Below the pieces are notes generated by a model. The model worked only from the letters and a program-made list of their open reading frames with translations, made no database searches and was not told the DNA's origin. A stretch of DNA of 7,003 bases from assembly GCA_013336025.1 (NCBI GenBank), contig JAAXUM010000084.1, positions 1 to 7,003 of the forward strand, written 5' to 3'. Shown one piece after another: positions 1-5,711 of the stretch; the stretch's first letter is position 1; every line of letters begins with the position of its first letter. This DNA is from Chlorobiaceae bacterium. Its GTDB lineage: Bacteria > Bacteroidota > Chlorobiia > Chlorobiales > Chlorobiaceae. Made by a program: the position numbers and the translations under genes.

Positions 1-858
1 GTACCGACGGGCGAAATCAGCGGCACCTGGCCAGTTAACGTCATCTGTCCACTGGGATGCGGAAATGACCAGATTGGAAATGACGGTCTGTTGTGCAAAC
101 TGTGCTGTGGTATAACCGGCTCCTGCGCCAAGGAATGCTTTTGGCGTAAGCCCGATTTCCTTGGCCTGACGCATCAGAAGAATAGCGTCGGCATCATAGG
201 AGACAAGGAAGACAAGATCAGGATTTACGGCTTTGATTTTATTAAGGGTAGAGCGATAGTCAGGTTGTCCCTGCTGGTATTTTTCATTGGCAACTTCCTT
301 CAACCCCATTTTCAGCGCATTCTCCTGAGCTGTTTTGACGGTTGATACGCCGAAATCGGTTGCGGCATAGATGTACGCAATGGTTCTGGGCTTATACGCG
401 GCCACGGCTTTCATCAGTACACTTGAATAGACGTTTGCCGGAGCATTCAGCCGAAAGACGTTCTTGTAGCCTTTTCTGGTTATCTCTTCTTTAGCGGCAG
501 CAGGGACAAGGAGCGGAACGTTATACTGGTCAGCCCTTGATGCAACAACATTGGCACTACCCGAGGTATAGGGCCCGACAACACCGATAACTCGATCACG
601 GGTGACAAGTTTTTCATAGGCTGCCAGAGCATTTTTCGGATCGCCTCCGTCATCTTCTTTTATGAGTTCAACCTGAACTCCTTTTGCTTTCAGATCTTCA
701 ATTGCCATTGCTGCGCCATTGGTCAGGTTTTCACCAATCTGCGCCTCTTTGCCTGTGATGGAGTTGATAAAGCCGATTTTAACGGGTGGCGCGGCCTGTG
801 CCAGAGCTGGCAATACCAGGAGCGCAGTTGCAGCGAATGTTGCAAACATTTTTTTCAT
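1..858 (-). CDS. ABC transporter periplasmic substrate-binding protein, branched-chain amino acid (LivJ/LivK) type, 3' end outside window
   Basis: The frame is open from an ATG at 858 down to base 1, giving 286 residues with no stop; the C-terminus lies outside the window. Residues 1-22 form a signal peptide: MKK, a hydrophobic core (ALLVLPALA), then AQA before the mature APPVKIGF. The mature part follows the type I periplasmic-binding fold (Peripla_BP_6): KIGFINSITG at its start, an amphipathic NGAAMAIEDLKAKG helix, EDDGGDP, VIGVVGPYTSGSANVV, NVPLLVPAAA, then YIYAATDFGVS and PDLVFLVSYDADAI in the second lobe. Such proteins bind a small ligand in the periplasm and deliver it to an ABC permease. 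Family members bind Leu/Ile/Val but also amides, urea or aromatic acids, so the ligand is unknown. The start is supported by AGGAGG 10 nt upstream. No permease or ATPase gene is visible; they may follow beyond base 1. Family call is firm; substrate is not. Confidence 0.9.
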   Translation of the reverse strand, partial: MKKMFATFAATALLVLPALAQAAPPVKIGFINSITGKEAQIGENLTNGAAMAIEDLKAKGVQVELIKEDDGGDPKNALAAYEKLVTRDRVIGVVGPYTSGSANVVASRADQYNVPLLVPAAAKEEITRKGYKNVFRLNAPANVYSSVLMKAVAAYKPRTIAYIYAATDFGVSTVKTAQENALKMGLKEVANEKYQQGQPDYRSTLNKIKAVNPDLVFLVSYDADAILLMRQAKEIGLTPKAFLGAGAGYTTAQFAQQTVISNLVISASQWTDDVNWPGAADFARRY

Positions 859-868
859 GGATGTTCTC

Positions 869-874
869 CCTCCT
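869..874 (-). promoter_or_regulatory. Shine-Dalgarno site of the substrate-binding protein gene
   Basis: On the minus strand a consensus AGGAGG lies 10 nt before the ATG at 858. It fixes the start immediately ahead of the signal peptide and is the strongest ribosome site in the window. Confidence 0.8.
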
Positions 875-902
875 GTGGTTTGGTTATATCTCTTCCTACC
901 GC

Positions 903-930
903 GTTATGGATGCTCGTCCGGTTTTGACAA
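903..930 (-). promoter_or_regulatory. candidate sigma70-type promoter for the substrate-binding protein gene
   Basis: Reading the minus strand, TTGTCA (930-925) is followed after 16 nt by CATAAC (908-903). These match the consensus at 5/6 and 4/6 positions. Transcription would begin near 896, giving a leader of roughly 38 nt that includes the AGGAGG site. It lies downstream of the terminator-like hairpin at 961-990, so this gene could be transcribed independently of anything stopped there. This is a match by eye only. Confidence 0.35.
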
Positions 931-960
931 GGCAGAGATAACAACTGAAAATAACAATCA

Positions 961-990
961 GAAAAACAAAAAACTTTCCGACAGCGGAAA
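961..990 (-). terminator. terminator-like hairpin with T-tract, upstream of the substrate-binding protein gene
   Basis: Reading the minus strand from 990, TTTCCG, a CTGT loop and CGGAAA form a perfect 6-bp stem (990-985 with 980-975). It is followed by a tract made almost only of T: G, six T, G, five T. That is the layout of an intrinsic terminator, although the stem is short. On the plus strand the downstream side has no T run, so it acts in one direction. No gene ends just before it on the minus strand, which makes it either a leader attenuator or the end of an unrecognised small RNA from the intergenic region. Confidence 0.5.
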
Positions 991-1100
991 ATAGTATCCA
1001 CTGCAAGCGAAAAAACAGGAAGAAGCGTGTGCGCGGGAGGGTGCAGGGAGAAGTTTTTCTGATCCCTTGCAGCTGCTCAGCCGTTATTGCTGTTTCCTTA

Positions 1101-1106
1101 TATAAT
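1101..1106 (+). promoter_or_regulatory. isolated TATAAT box (weak promoter candidate)
   Basis: A perfect TATAAT lies in an AT-rich stretch, but the segment 16-18 nt upstream (around CAGCCG) does not resemble TTGACA. If used, its transcript would run through the 1225-1273 inverted repeat before reaching rng, with a leader of about 270 nt. Such a box can arise by chance in AT-rich DNA. Confidence 0.2.
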
Positions 1107-1224
1107 TTCTTATCTTATTCAACGGATTTTCCTGCTGTTTTTTTGCAGCAAAGGGCGAATGTATCCGTGTGCGAATTCCTTGTCCGGAACGGTTATTTCA
1201 GAATGATGATGTTGTTCCATGCGG

Positions 1225-1273
1225 TCACATTCGGGATAGCTTTGTTTTAACCGGAAAGCTATCCCGAATGTGA
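1225..1273. repeat. perfect 19-bp inverted repeat with 11-nt spacer
   Basis: TCACATTCGGGATAGCTTT (1225-1243) is matched exactly by its reverse complement at 1255-1273, separated by 11 nt. A perfect 19-bp match is far beyond chance for this length. Neither strand has a T run after the stem, so it is not a classical intrinsic terminator. The right arm occupies the place where the -35 box and spacer of the 1278 promoter would lie, so it could be an operator. As RNA it would be a very stable hairpin in any transcript arriving from upstream. The existence of the repeat is certain; its role is unknown. Confidence 0.9.
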
Positions 1274-1274
1274 A

Positions 1275-1283
1275 TGGTATAAT
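1275..1283 (+). promoter_or_regulatory. extended -10 promoter candidate for the rng-dapD-ctp operon
   Basis: TGG followed by TATAAT is a full match to the extended -10 form TGnTATAAT. The -35 position (about 1255-1260, AAAGCT) is poor, which is typical of extended -10 promoters, and it lies in the right arm of the 19-bp inverted repeat. Transcription would start near 1290, leaving a leader of about 90 nt before rng. Confidence 0.5.
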
Positions 1284-1336
1284 CTTCCGCGGGCCACAAC
1301 GGATACAGAATCAGCAGGAGTAAGAGTTTTAAATAA

Positions 1337-1352
1337 AGGGGTCAATCCCCCT
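1337..1352 (+). other. small GC hairpin in the rng leader
   Basis: AGGGG (1337-1341) pairs with CCCCT (1348-1352) over a 6-nt loop. It is about 30 nt before the chosen rng start, in a leader that otherwise lacks a near ribosome site. It is a weak structure that might affect translation or stability of the mRNA. Confidence 0.3.
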
Positions 1353-1382
1353 GTTCTTACCATAAAAAAATTGAATGATCGA

Positions 1383-3080
1383 ATGAAGAAGAGTCTGAAC
1401 AAGCAATTATTAATGAACAAGACCGGGGATGAGATTCAGGTAGCGCTTGTAGAAGAGGGCCGGTTGGCAGAACTTATTATTGAACGACCGGAAAGTCGCA
1501 GAAGCATAGGTGATATTTACCTTGGACGGGTGCACAAGGTTGTTGAAGGCCTGAAGGCGGCTTTTGTTGATATCGGCCAGAAATCCGACGGGTTTCTCCA
1601 CTTTTCTGATGTGGGTACGACTACTGAGGATTATCGGGCTCTTATTGAAGACGATGATGATGATGATACTGCCGGAAGCGAAGAGAGTGATGGCGATGAG
1701 ATGGCTGAAGGAGAGTCTCTTTCCGCTGTTGTGCCGGAACAAAACGGCAAGTCGTCGGCGAGAAGCGGAGCAAAACGTCTGCCGGCTCCTCCTCCGGATG
1801 GAGAGGATGGCGGTCGGCGGCAGTCTTACACCCAGATGATTGCCGGCAAGCTGAAACCCAATGATTCCATTCTTGTACAGGTTATCAAGGAGCCGATCAG
1901 TACGAAAGGCTCCCGGCTTACTTCCGATATTACCATTGCCGGGCGGTTTATGGTACTCCTTCCGTTCGGAGGGGGGCAGGTTGCCGTGTCAAGAAGGGTT
2001 ATTGCACGCAAGGAAAGATCCCGGCTCAAAAAGCTGGTACGTTCCATGCTTCCTGATGGTTTTGGCGCCATTATCAGAACAGTGGCAGAAATGCAGGAGG
2101 AGTCGCTTCTGAAACAGGATCTTGAAAAGCTGCTGGCTAAATGGACACAGATTGAGGAAAAACTCCAGGACGCGGTTCCGCCGCAGTTGATTTTCAAGGA
2201 AGATACGATCATTTCAAGTGTTTTGCGTGATTCTCTCAATGCTGACGTGACTGAAATTGTCGCAAATTCGCCGGTAATTTATAAGGAGACACTGAACTAT
2301 ATCCAGTGGGCAGCTCCTGAAATGGAAAAAAATGTTACGCTCTATCAGGGCAAGCTTCCCCTTTTTGAGGGTTACAGCATTGCCAAGGATGTTGAGTCTA
2401 TCTTCTCAAGAAAGGTGTGGCTGAAGTCTGGCGGGTATATTATCATTGAGCATACCGAAGCGATGGTTGTTATCGATGTGAATAGCGGACGATATGCGGC
2501 AAAGCGGGAACAGGAGGAAAACTCCCTGAAAACGAATCTGGAGGCAGCTCGGGAGATTGTCCGGCAGTTGCGGCTCAGGGATATCGGAGGAATCATCGTT
2601 GTTGATTTTATCGATATGCTCGATCAGAAAAATGCCAAGAAGGTTTATGATTCCATGCGAACCGAATTGCGCAATGATCGTGCAAAATCAAACATTCTTC
2701 CCATGTCTGATTTCGGAATCATGCAGATTACCCGGGAAAGAATACGCCCCAGCCTTATGCAGCGGATGGGAGATCAGTGCCCTGCCTGCGGTGGGACAGG
2801 TGTCGTGCAGGCCAGATTCACCACGATCAATCAGATTGAGCGCTGGCTGAGGAAATATGCGCTTCAGAATACCACGAAGCTGCAGCAGCTTGATCTCTAT
2901 GTCAGCCCGACTGTCGCCGAACCTTTGCAGCAGAGCGAAATGAATACCGAACTGAAATGGTTTCTCCAGCATTTGCTGTTTGTCCGGGTAAAACCGGATG
3001 AAAGTCTGAGAAGCGATGATTTCAGATTCTACAGTAGAAAAAACAATAAGGATATCACCGCAGAATACGGCGATCTCTAA
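1383..3080 (+). CDS. rng: ribonuclease E/G family endoribonuclease (RNase G)
   Basis: RNase E/G cleaves single-stranded RNA in rRNA maturation and mRNA decay in the cytoplasm. Numbering from the ATG at 1383 (565 aa): an S1 RNA-binding domain begins at about 42 ([27 protein letters not shown]) and is interrupted at about 81-155 by an acidic, low-complexity insert. It resumes at [19 protein letters not shown]. The catalytic core contains [15 protein letters not shown]. The metal-binding aspartates are D365 (VVIDVNSG) and D408 (VVDFIDM), 43 residues apart as for D303/D346 of E. coli RNase E. The zinc-link cysteines are C466 and C469 (CPAC). The protein ends soon after the core, so it lacks the RNase E degradosome scaffold and is RNase G-like. 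Start choice: the N-terminus aligned by memory with E. coli RNase G fits 1383. A TTG at 1371 adds four residues; an ATG at 1413 would cut into the first strand. None has a clear ribosome site. Confidence 0.93.
   Translation: MKKSLNKQLLMNKTGDEIQVALVEEGRLAELIIERPESRRSIGDIYLGRVHKVVEGLKAAFVDIGQKSDGFLHFSDVGTTTEDYRALIEDDDDDDTAGSEESDGDEMAEGESLSAVVPEQNGKSSARSGAKRLPAPPPDGEDGGRRQSYTQMIAGKLKPNDSILVQVIKEPISTKGSRLTSDITIAGRFMVLLPFGGGQVAVSRRVIARKERSRLKKLVRSMLPDGFGAIIRTVAEMQEESLLKQDLEKLLAKWTQIEEKLQDAVPPQLIFKEDTIISSVLRDSLNADVTEIVANSPVIYKETLNYIQWAAPEMEKNVTLYQGKLPLFEGYSIAKDVESIFSRKVWLKSGGYIIIEHTEAMVVIDVNSGRYAAKREQEENSLKTNLEAAREIVRQLRLRDIGGIIVVDFIDMLDQKNAKKVYDSMRTELRNDRAKSNILPMSDFGIMQITRERIRPSLMQRMGDQCPACGGTGVVQARFTTINQIERWLRKYALQNTTKLQQLDLYVSPTVAEPLQQSEMNTELKWFLQHLLFVRVKPDESLRSDDFRFYSRKNNKDITAEYGDL
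1650..1667 (+). repeat. GAT trinucleotide tract encoding six aspartates in rng
   Basis: GAC followed by five GAT codons encodes a run of six Asp within the acidic S1-domain insert. Such a triplet tract can gain or lose units by slippage without breaking the frame, so its length may vary between strains. Confidence 0.85.
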
Positions 3081-3096
3081 ACAGAAACATGCAGTT

Positions 3097-3960
3097 ATGA
3101 CAAGCCATTCTTCATTGAAAGAGGAAATAGCAGTTTTGACACCCCTTAATGCCGTTCAGCTTGCAGGATATTCTGATGCCCGCAGGGTATTCGATGATTT
3201 CAAAAAGCTCCTTAATGCCGGAAAAATAAGGGCAGCAGAAAAAACAGATGGCCAGTGGATGGTCAATTCCTGGGTCAAAGAGGGTATTCTTCTTGGAATG
3301 CGTCTGGGCCGACTTGTCGAAAGCCATCTTGTACTTCCTGAAACCGGCAGCAGCTTTGCCTTTATTGATAAGGATACCTATCCGCTCAGGCAGATGACGC
3401 TTGAAGACCGCGTTCGTATTGTGCCTGGAGGATCTGCGGTCAGAGATGGTTCGTATCTGGCTCCTTCCGTGGTTATGATGCCGCCGGCCTATGTCAATGT
3501 AGGCGCTTATGTTGATGAGGGAACGATGATCGATTCCCATGCTCTTGTCGGGAGCTGCGCCCAGGTAGGTAAAAATGTCCATTTGTCTGCCGGGGTTCAG
3601 ATCGGCGGCGTGCTTGAGCCTGTAGGAGCCGTTCCGGTGATTGTCGAAGATGATGTCATGGTCGGCGGCAATTGCGGAATATATGAAGGCACCATCGTCA
3701 AAGAACGGGCGGTTATCGGTACCGGCGTTATCCTGAATGGATCAACTCCGGTGTATGATCTTGCTTTGGAAACCGTTTATCGGAAAACCTCTGAACATCC
3801 TCTGGTGATTCCTGCCGGAGCTGTCGTTGTAGCGGGTTCCCGCCGGATGAAAGGCGACTTTGCCATTGAACACGGTCTTTCGCTGTATACTCCGGTTATT
3901 ATCAAGTATCGGGATGAAAAAACTGACAGTGCAACTGCCCTTGAACAAGCCCTGAGATAA
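3097..3960 (+). CDS. dapD: 2,3,4,5-tetrahydropyridine-2,6-dicarboxylate N-succinyltransferase
   Basis: DapD transfers succinyl from succinyl-CoA to tetrahydrodipicolinate in the succinylase branch of diaminopimelate/lysine synthesis, feeding peptidoglycan. From the ATG at 3097 the protein has 287 residues, near the 274 of E. coli. The N-terminal helical domain carries [20 protein letters not shown], typical of DapD and absent from the acetyltransferase DapH. From about 105 a left-handed beta-helix of hexapeptide repeats follows, with [33 protein letters not shown] and IGGVLEP. D146 aligns with catalytic Asp141 of E. coli. The C-terminal [14 protein letters not shown] is also typical. The frame opens further upstream to 3016, but that start would overlap rng by 65 bp and add 27 residues with no counterpart. 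With the 3097 start the gap to rng is 16 nt, so co-transcription is likely. No strong ribosome site precedes it. Confidence 0.93.
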   Translation: MTSHSSLKEEIAVLTPLNAVQLAGYSDARRVFDDFKKLLNAGKIRAAEKTDGQWMVNSWVKEGILLGMRLGRLVESHLVLPETGSSFAFIDKDTYPLRQMTLEDRVRIVPGGSAVRDGSYLAPSVVMMPPAYVNVGAYVDEGTMIDSHALVGSCAQVGKNVHLSAGVQIGGVLEPVGAVPVIVEDDVMVGGNCGIYEGTIVKERAVIGTGVILNGSTPVYDLALETVYRKTSEHPLVIPAGAVVVAGSRRMKGDFAIEHGLSLYTPVIIKYRDEKTDSATALEQALR

Positions 3961-4004
3961 ACAATGGCCGATGGATCCAACGGTCGCAGCCGGAGTGCCC
4001 GCTT

Positions 4005-5711
4005 ATGACAAACAGCAGACCCATGCGCCATGCCATCTGCAGGGCAGTTGTCTCGGCAGGAGCCATTGCTTTGGTCACTTTTTTTTCGGCTTCGTCGCTG
4101 TATGGTTCGGAACCTGATAAAGAGTTTGCCGAAACAGGCAAAAGTATTGAGCTTTTCGGTAACGTGGTTCGGGAACTTTCTCAAAAATATGTCGATACGG
4201 TTGATGTCAGTAAACTGATCTATATCGGCATTGACGGGGTGCTTGAATCTCTTGATCCCTATACGGTTTTTCTGGATGCCGGACAATCCGAAGAACTTGA
4301 AGAGATTACCAGTGGCCAGTATGCCGGTATCGGGTTAAGTCTTGCAAAGTTTGGCGGTGCCGCTTATGTGACTTCTGTTGTTGACGGGTATCCCGCATGG
4401 AAGGCAGGGATAAGAACAGGTGCCCGAATTATAGCAATCAATGGCGTTGCCCTGACGAAAAACAATATTGATAATCTCAAGGAGATGATAAAGGGTCCTG
4501 CGGGGGGATCGCTGACCATTAAAATCGAGAGGGGGAGCCTCCCCCGGTCTGCTGAGACGGTTAAACTTGTCAGGCAGGCGGTTCATCTCAGTACGGTCAG
4601 TTTTGCCGGTATCATTGATGGTGCAGCCTACATTATTATGGACAGCTTCAGCGCCAAGTCTGCCGAAGAGCTCAGTGCGGCTCTGCAAAAGCTGATGAAG
4701 GAGTCAGCACCAGGAACGCCTCCTCTCAAGGGGGTTGTGCTTGATCTTCGAGGTAATCCCGGCGGTCTCTTGACCTCAGCTATAGAGGTGACCGGGCTTT
4801 TTGTCGAAAAAGGGAGTGAGGTTTTATCGATACGCGGGAAGCAGCCTGATAGCCGTCAGGTTTATACGACTCAGCTGGAGCCGTTTTCAGCAACAATTCC
4901 TCTTGTGGTTCTTCTTGACAGCGGGAGTGCCTCTGCTTCGGAAATTGTCTCAGGTGCCATTCAGGATCTCGACCGGGGAATTATTATCGGGGAACGATCT
5001 TTCGGAAAGGGGCTTGTGCAATCAATTGTGCAGTTGCCATACAATTACAGCGTCAAATTGACGACAGCTAAATATTACACCCCAAGCGGTCGTTTGATAC
5101 AGAAGGATCTGCATCCGAAAACTGATGAGCCAAAAGAGCGGGAGGGTCAGCTCAGCGAACCGGCGAAGAGTCCAAAAGTATACTATACGGCTAACAGAAG
5201 ATCGGTTTATGGAGGCGGGGGAATAATGCCTGATATAACCGTGCCGGCAGCAATGCTTTCTGAATACGAAAAAGCGCTTCTGAAAGAGGGTCTGTTTTTT
5301 CGTTTTGCCATCTTGTATCACAGCGAACACGCTCTTCCGCCCATGCTTCCCCTTGAACGGACAGCGCTGATGAGTGCGTTCGGCAAGTTTCTTGAAGATC
5401 AGAATTTTATCTATACCACAAAGCCTGAGCAGGAGTTTGAGAAGCTGAGGAGCACGCTTGTCAAGGAAACCCCTGCTGAGGGGAGTGAGGCGCCTGCGCT
5501 TACTGGAATGAAAGAGGAGATTGCCCGGAGAAAACAAATGGAAATCAGCAGAAACAGGGAGCATGTTGCCCGTCTGCTTGAACTTGAAATTCTTCGCCAC
5601 TACAATGAATCGCTTGCTAAAAGCGCTGGTCTTCATGACGATCCGGTTGTGCAGAAGGCATTGGAACTGCTTTCCGATAAAAAGAAGTATTCAGGAATTA
5701 TCTCACACTGA
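4005..5711 (+). CDS. S41 family carboxyl-terminal processing protease, exported, with PDZ domain
   Basis: C-terminal processing proteases (CtpA/Prc) cut or degrade periplasmic proteins using a Ser-Lys dyad. The protein has 568 residues. Residues 1-34 look like a signal peptide (Arg-rich start, core AVVSAGAIALVTFF, cleavage near SLYG/SEP). A helical region follows, then a PDZ domain at about 100-178 (GQYAGIGLSL, AGIRTGARIIAINGVAL). The S41 core includes GVVLDLRGNPGG (243-254). S310 in DSGSASASEI, K335 in SFGKG and Q339 match E. coli Prc Ser430, Lys455 and Gln459, with the same 25-residue Ser-Lys spacing. After about 420 comes a charged, helical 150-residue tail ending in DPVVQKALELLSDKKKY, which I recall from Bacteroidetes/Chlorobi homologues. 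GGAG 9 nt before ATG 4005 supports the start. It follows dapD by 44 nt and is probably the last operon gene. The symbol is left open between ctpA and prc. Confidence 0.93.
   Translation: MTNSRPMRHAICRAVVSAGAIALVTFFSASSLYGSEPDKEFAETGKSIELFGNVVRELSQKYVDTVDVSKLIYIGIDGVLESLDPYTVFLDAGQSEELEEITSGQYAGIGLSLAKFGGAAYVTSVVDGYPAWKAGIRTGARIIAINGVALTKNNIDNLKEMIKGPAGGSLTIKIERGSLPRSAETVKLVRQAVHLSTVSFAGIIDGAAYIIMDSFSAKSAEELSAALQKLMKESAPGTPPLKGVVLDLRGNPGGLLTSAIEVTGLFVEKGSEVLSIRGKQPDSRQVYTTQLEPFSATIPLVVLLDSGSASASEIVSGAIQDLDRGIIIGERSFGKGLVQSIVQLPYNYSVKLTTAKYYTPSGRLIQKDLHPKTDEPKEREGQLSEPAKSPKVYYTANRRSVYGGGGIMPDITVPAAMLSEYEKALLKEGLFFRFAILYHSEHALPPMLPLERTALMSAFGKFLEDQNFIYTTKPEQEFEKLRSTLVKETPAEGSEAPALTGMKEEIARRKQMEISRNREHVARLLELEILRHYNESLAKSAGLHDDPVVQKALELLSDKKKYSGIISH

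Larger units (their letters stand above)
1160..1307. repeat. imperfect outer inverted repeats bounding a 148-bp segment
   Basis: TGTATCCGTGTG (1160-1171) is repeated in inverted form at 1295-1307, with one extra base: the complement of 1295-1307 reads TGTATCCGTTGTG. The segment therefore begins with TG and ends with CA, and carries a second, perfect inverted repeat inside (1225-1273). Both flanks carry GAA (1157-1159 and 1308-1310), which could be a 3-bp target duplication or chance. The layout recalls a small non-autonomous element, but I do not recognise the family and see no coding capacity. Confidence 0.3.
859..1382. other. divergent intergenic region of about 520 bp, no convincing protein gene
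   Basis: This region separates the minus-strand transporter gene from the plus-strand rng operon. I see no tRNA, rRNA or recognisable protein. It contains the minus-strand ribosome site, candidate promoter and terminator-like hairpin (861-990). A GC-rich stretch at 1025-1080 can fold through GGGA (1046-1049) with TCCC (1063-1066), and contains the palindrome GCAGCTGC (1069-1076). There are two TATAAT boxes facing rng (1101 and 1278) and a nested set of inverted repeats (1160-1307). The strongest plus-strand AGGAG (1316-1320) has no start codon within usable distance. Confidence 0.7.

Noticed and set aside
91..345. 84-residue plus-strand ORF
   Set aside because: Fully antisense to the well-supported substrate-binding protein and without family features.
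719..994. 91-residue plus-strand ORF
   Set aside because: It lies antisense to the signal-peptide end of the transporter gene and across its promoter region. The minus-strand gene is clearly real.
1131..1153. TGCTG, T7, CAGCA stretch as a terminator
   Set aside because: The T run lies in the loop of the small stem rather than after it, and no stem precedes it.
1029..1250. 73-residue plus-strand ORF in the intergenic region
   Set aside because: GTG start without a ribosome site, no recognisable motif, and its end runs into the inverted repeat. Composition looks like translated non-coding DNA.
1225..1273. The 19-bp inverted repeat as an intrinsic terminator
   Set aside because: No T run follows on either strand, and no gene ends next to it.
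1316..1320. AGGAG as the ribosome site of a small leader peptide
   Set aside because: No ATG, GTG or TTG lies at a usable distance downstream before the rng start region.
3016..3096. Upstream ATG as the dapD start
   Set aside because: It would overlap rng by 65 bp and add 27 residues that have no counterpart in DapD. ATG 3097 gives the expected length.
3777..4286. 169-residue minus-strand ORF
   Set aside because: Antisense across the dapD/protease junction and without recognisable features; both plus-strand genes are certain.
5022..5636. 204-residue minus-strand ORF
   Set aside because: Antisense to the protease core and tail. The sequence is basic and cysteine-scattered, with no domain, as expected of a shadow frame.
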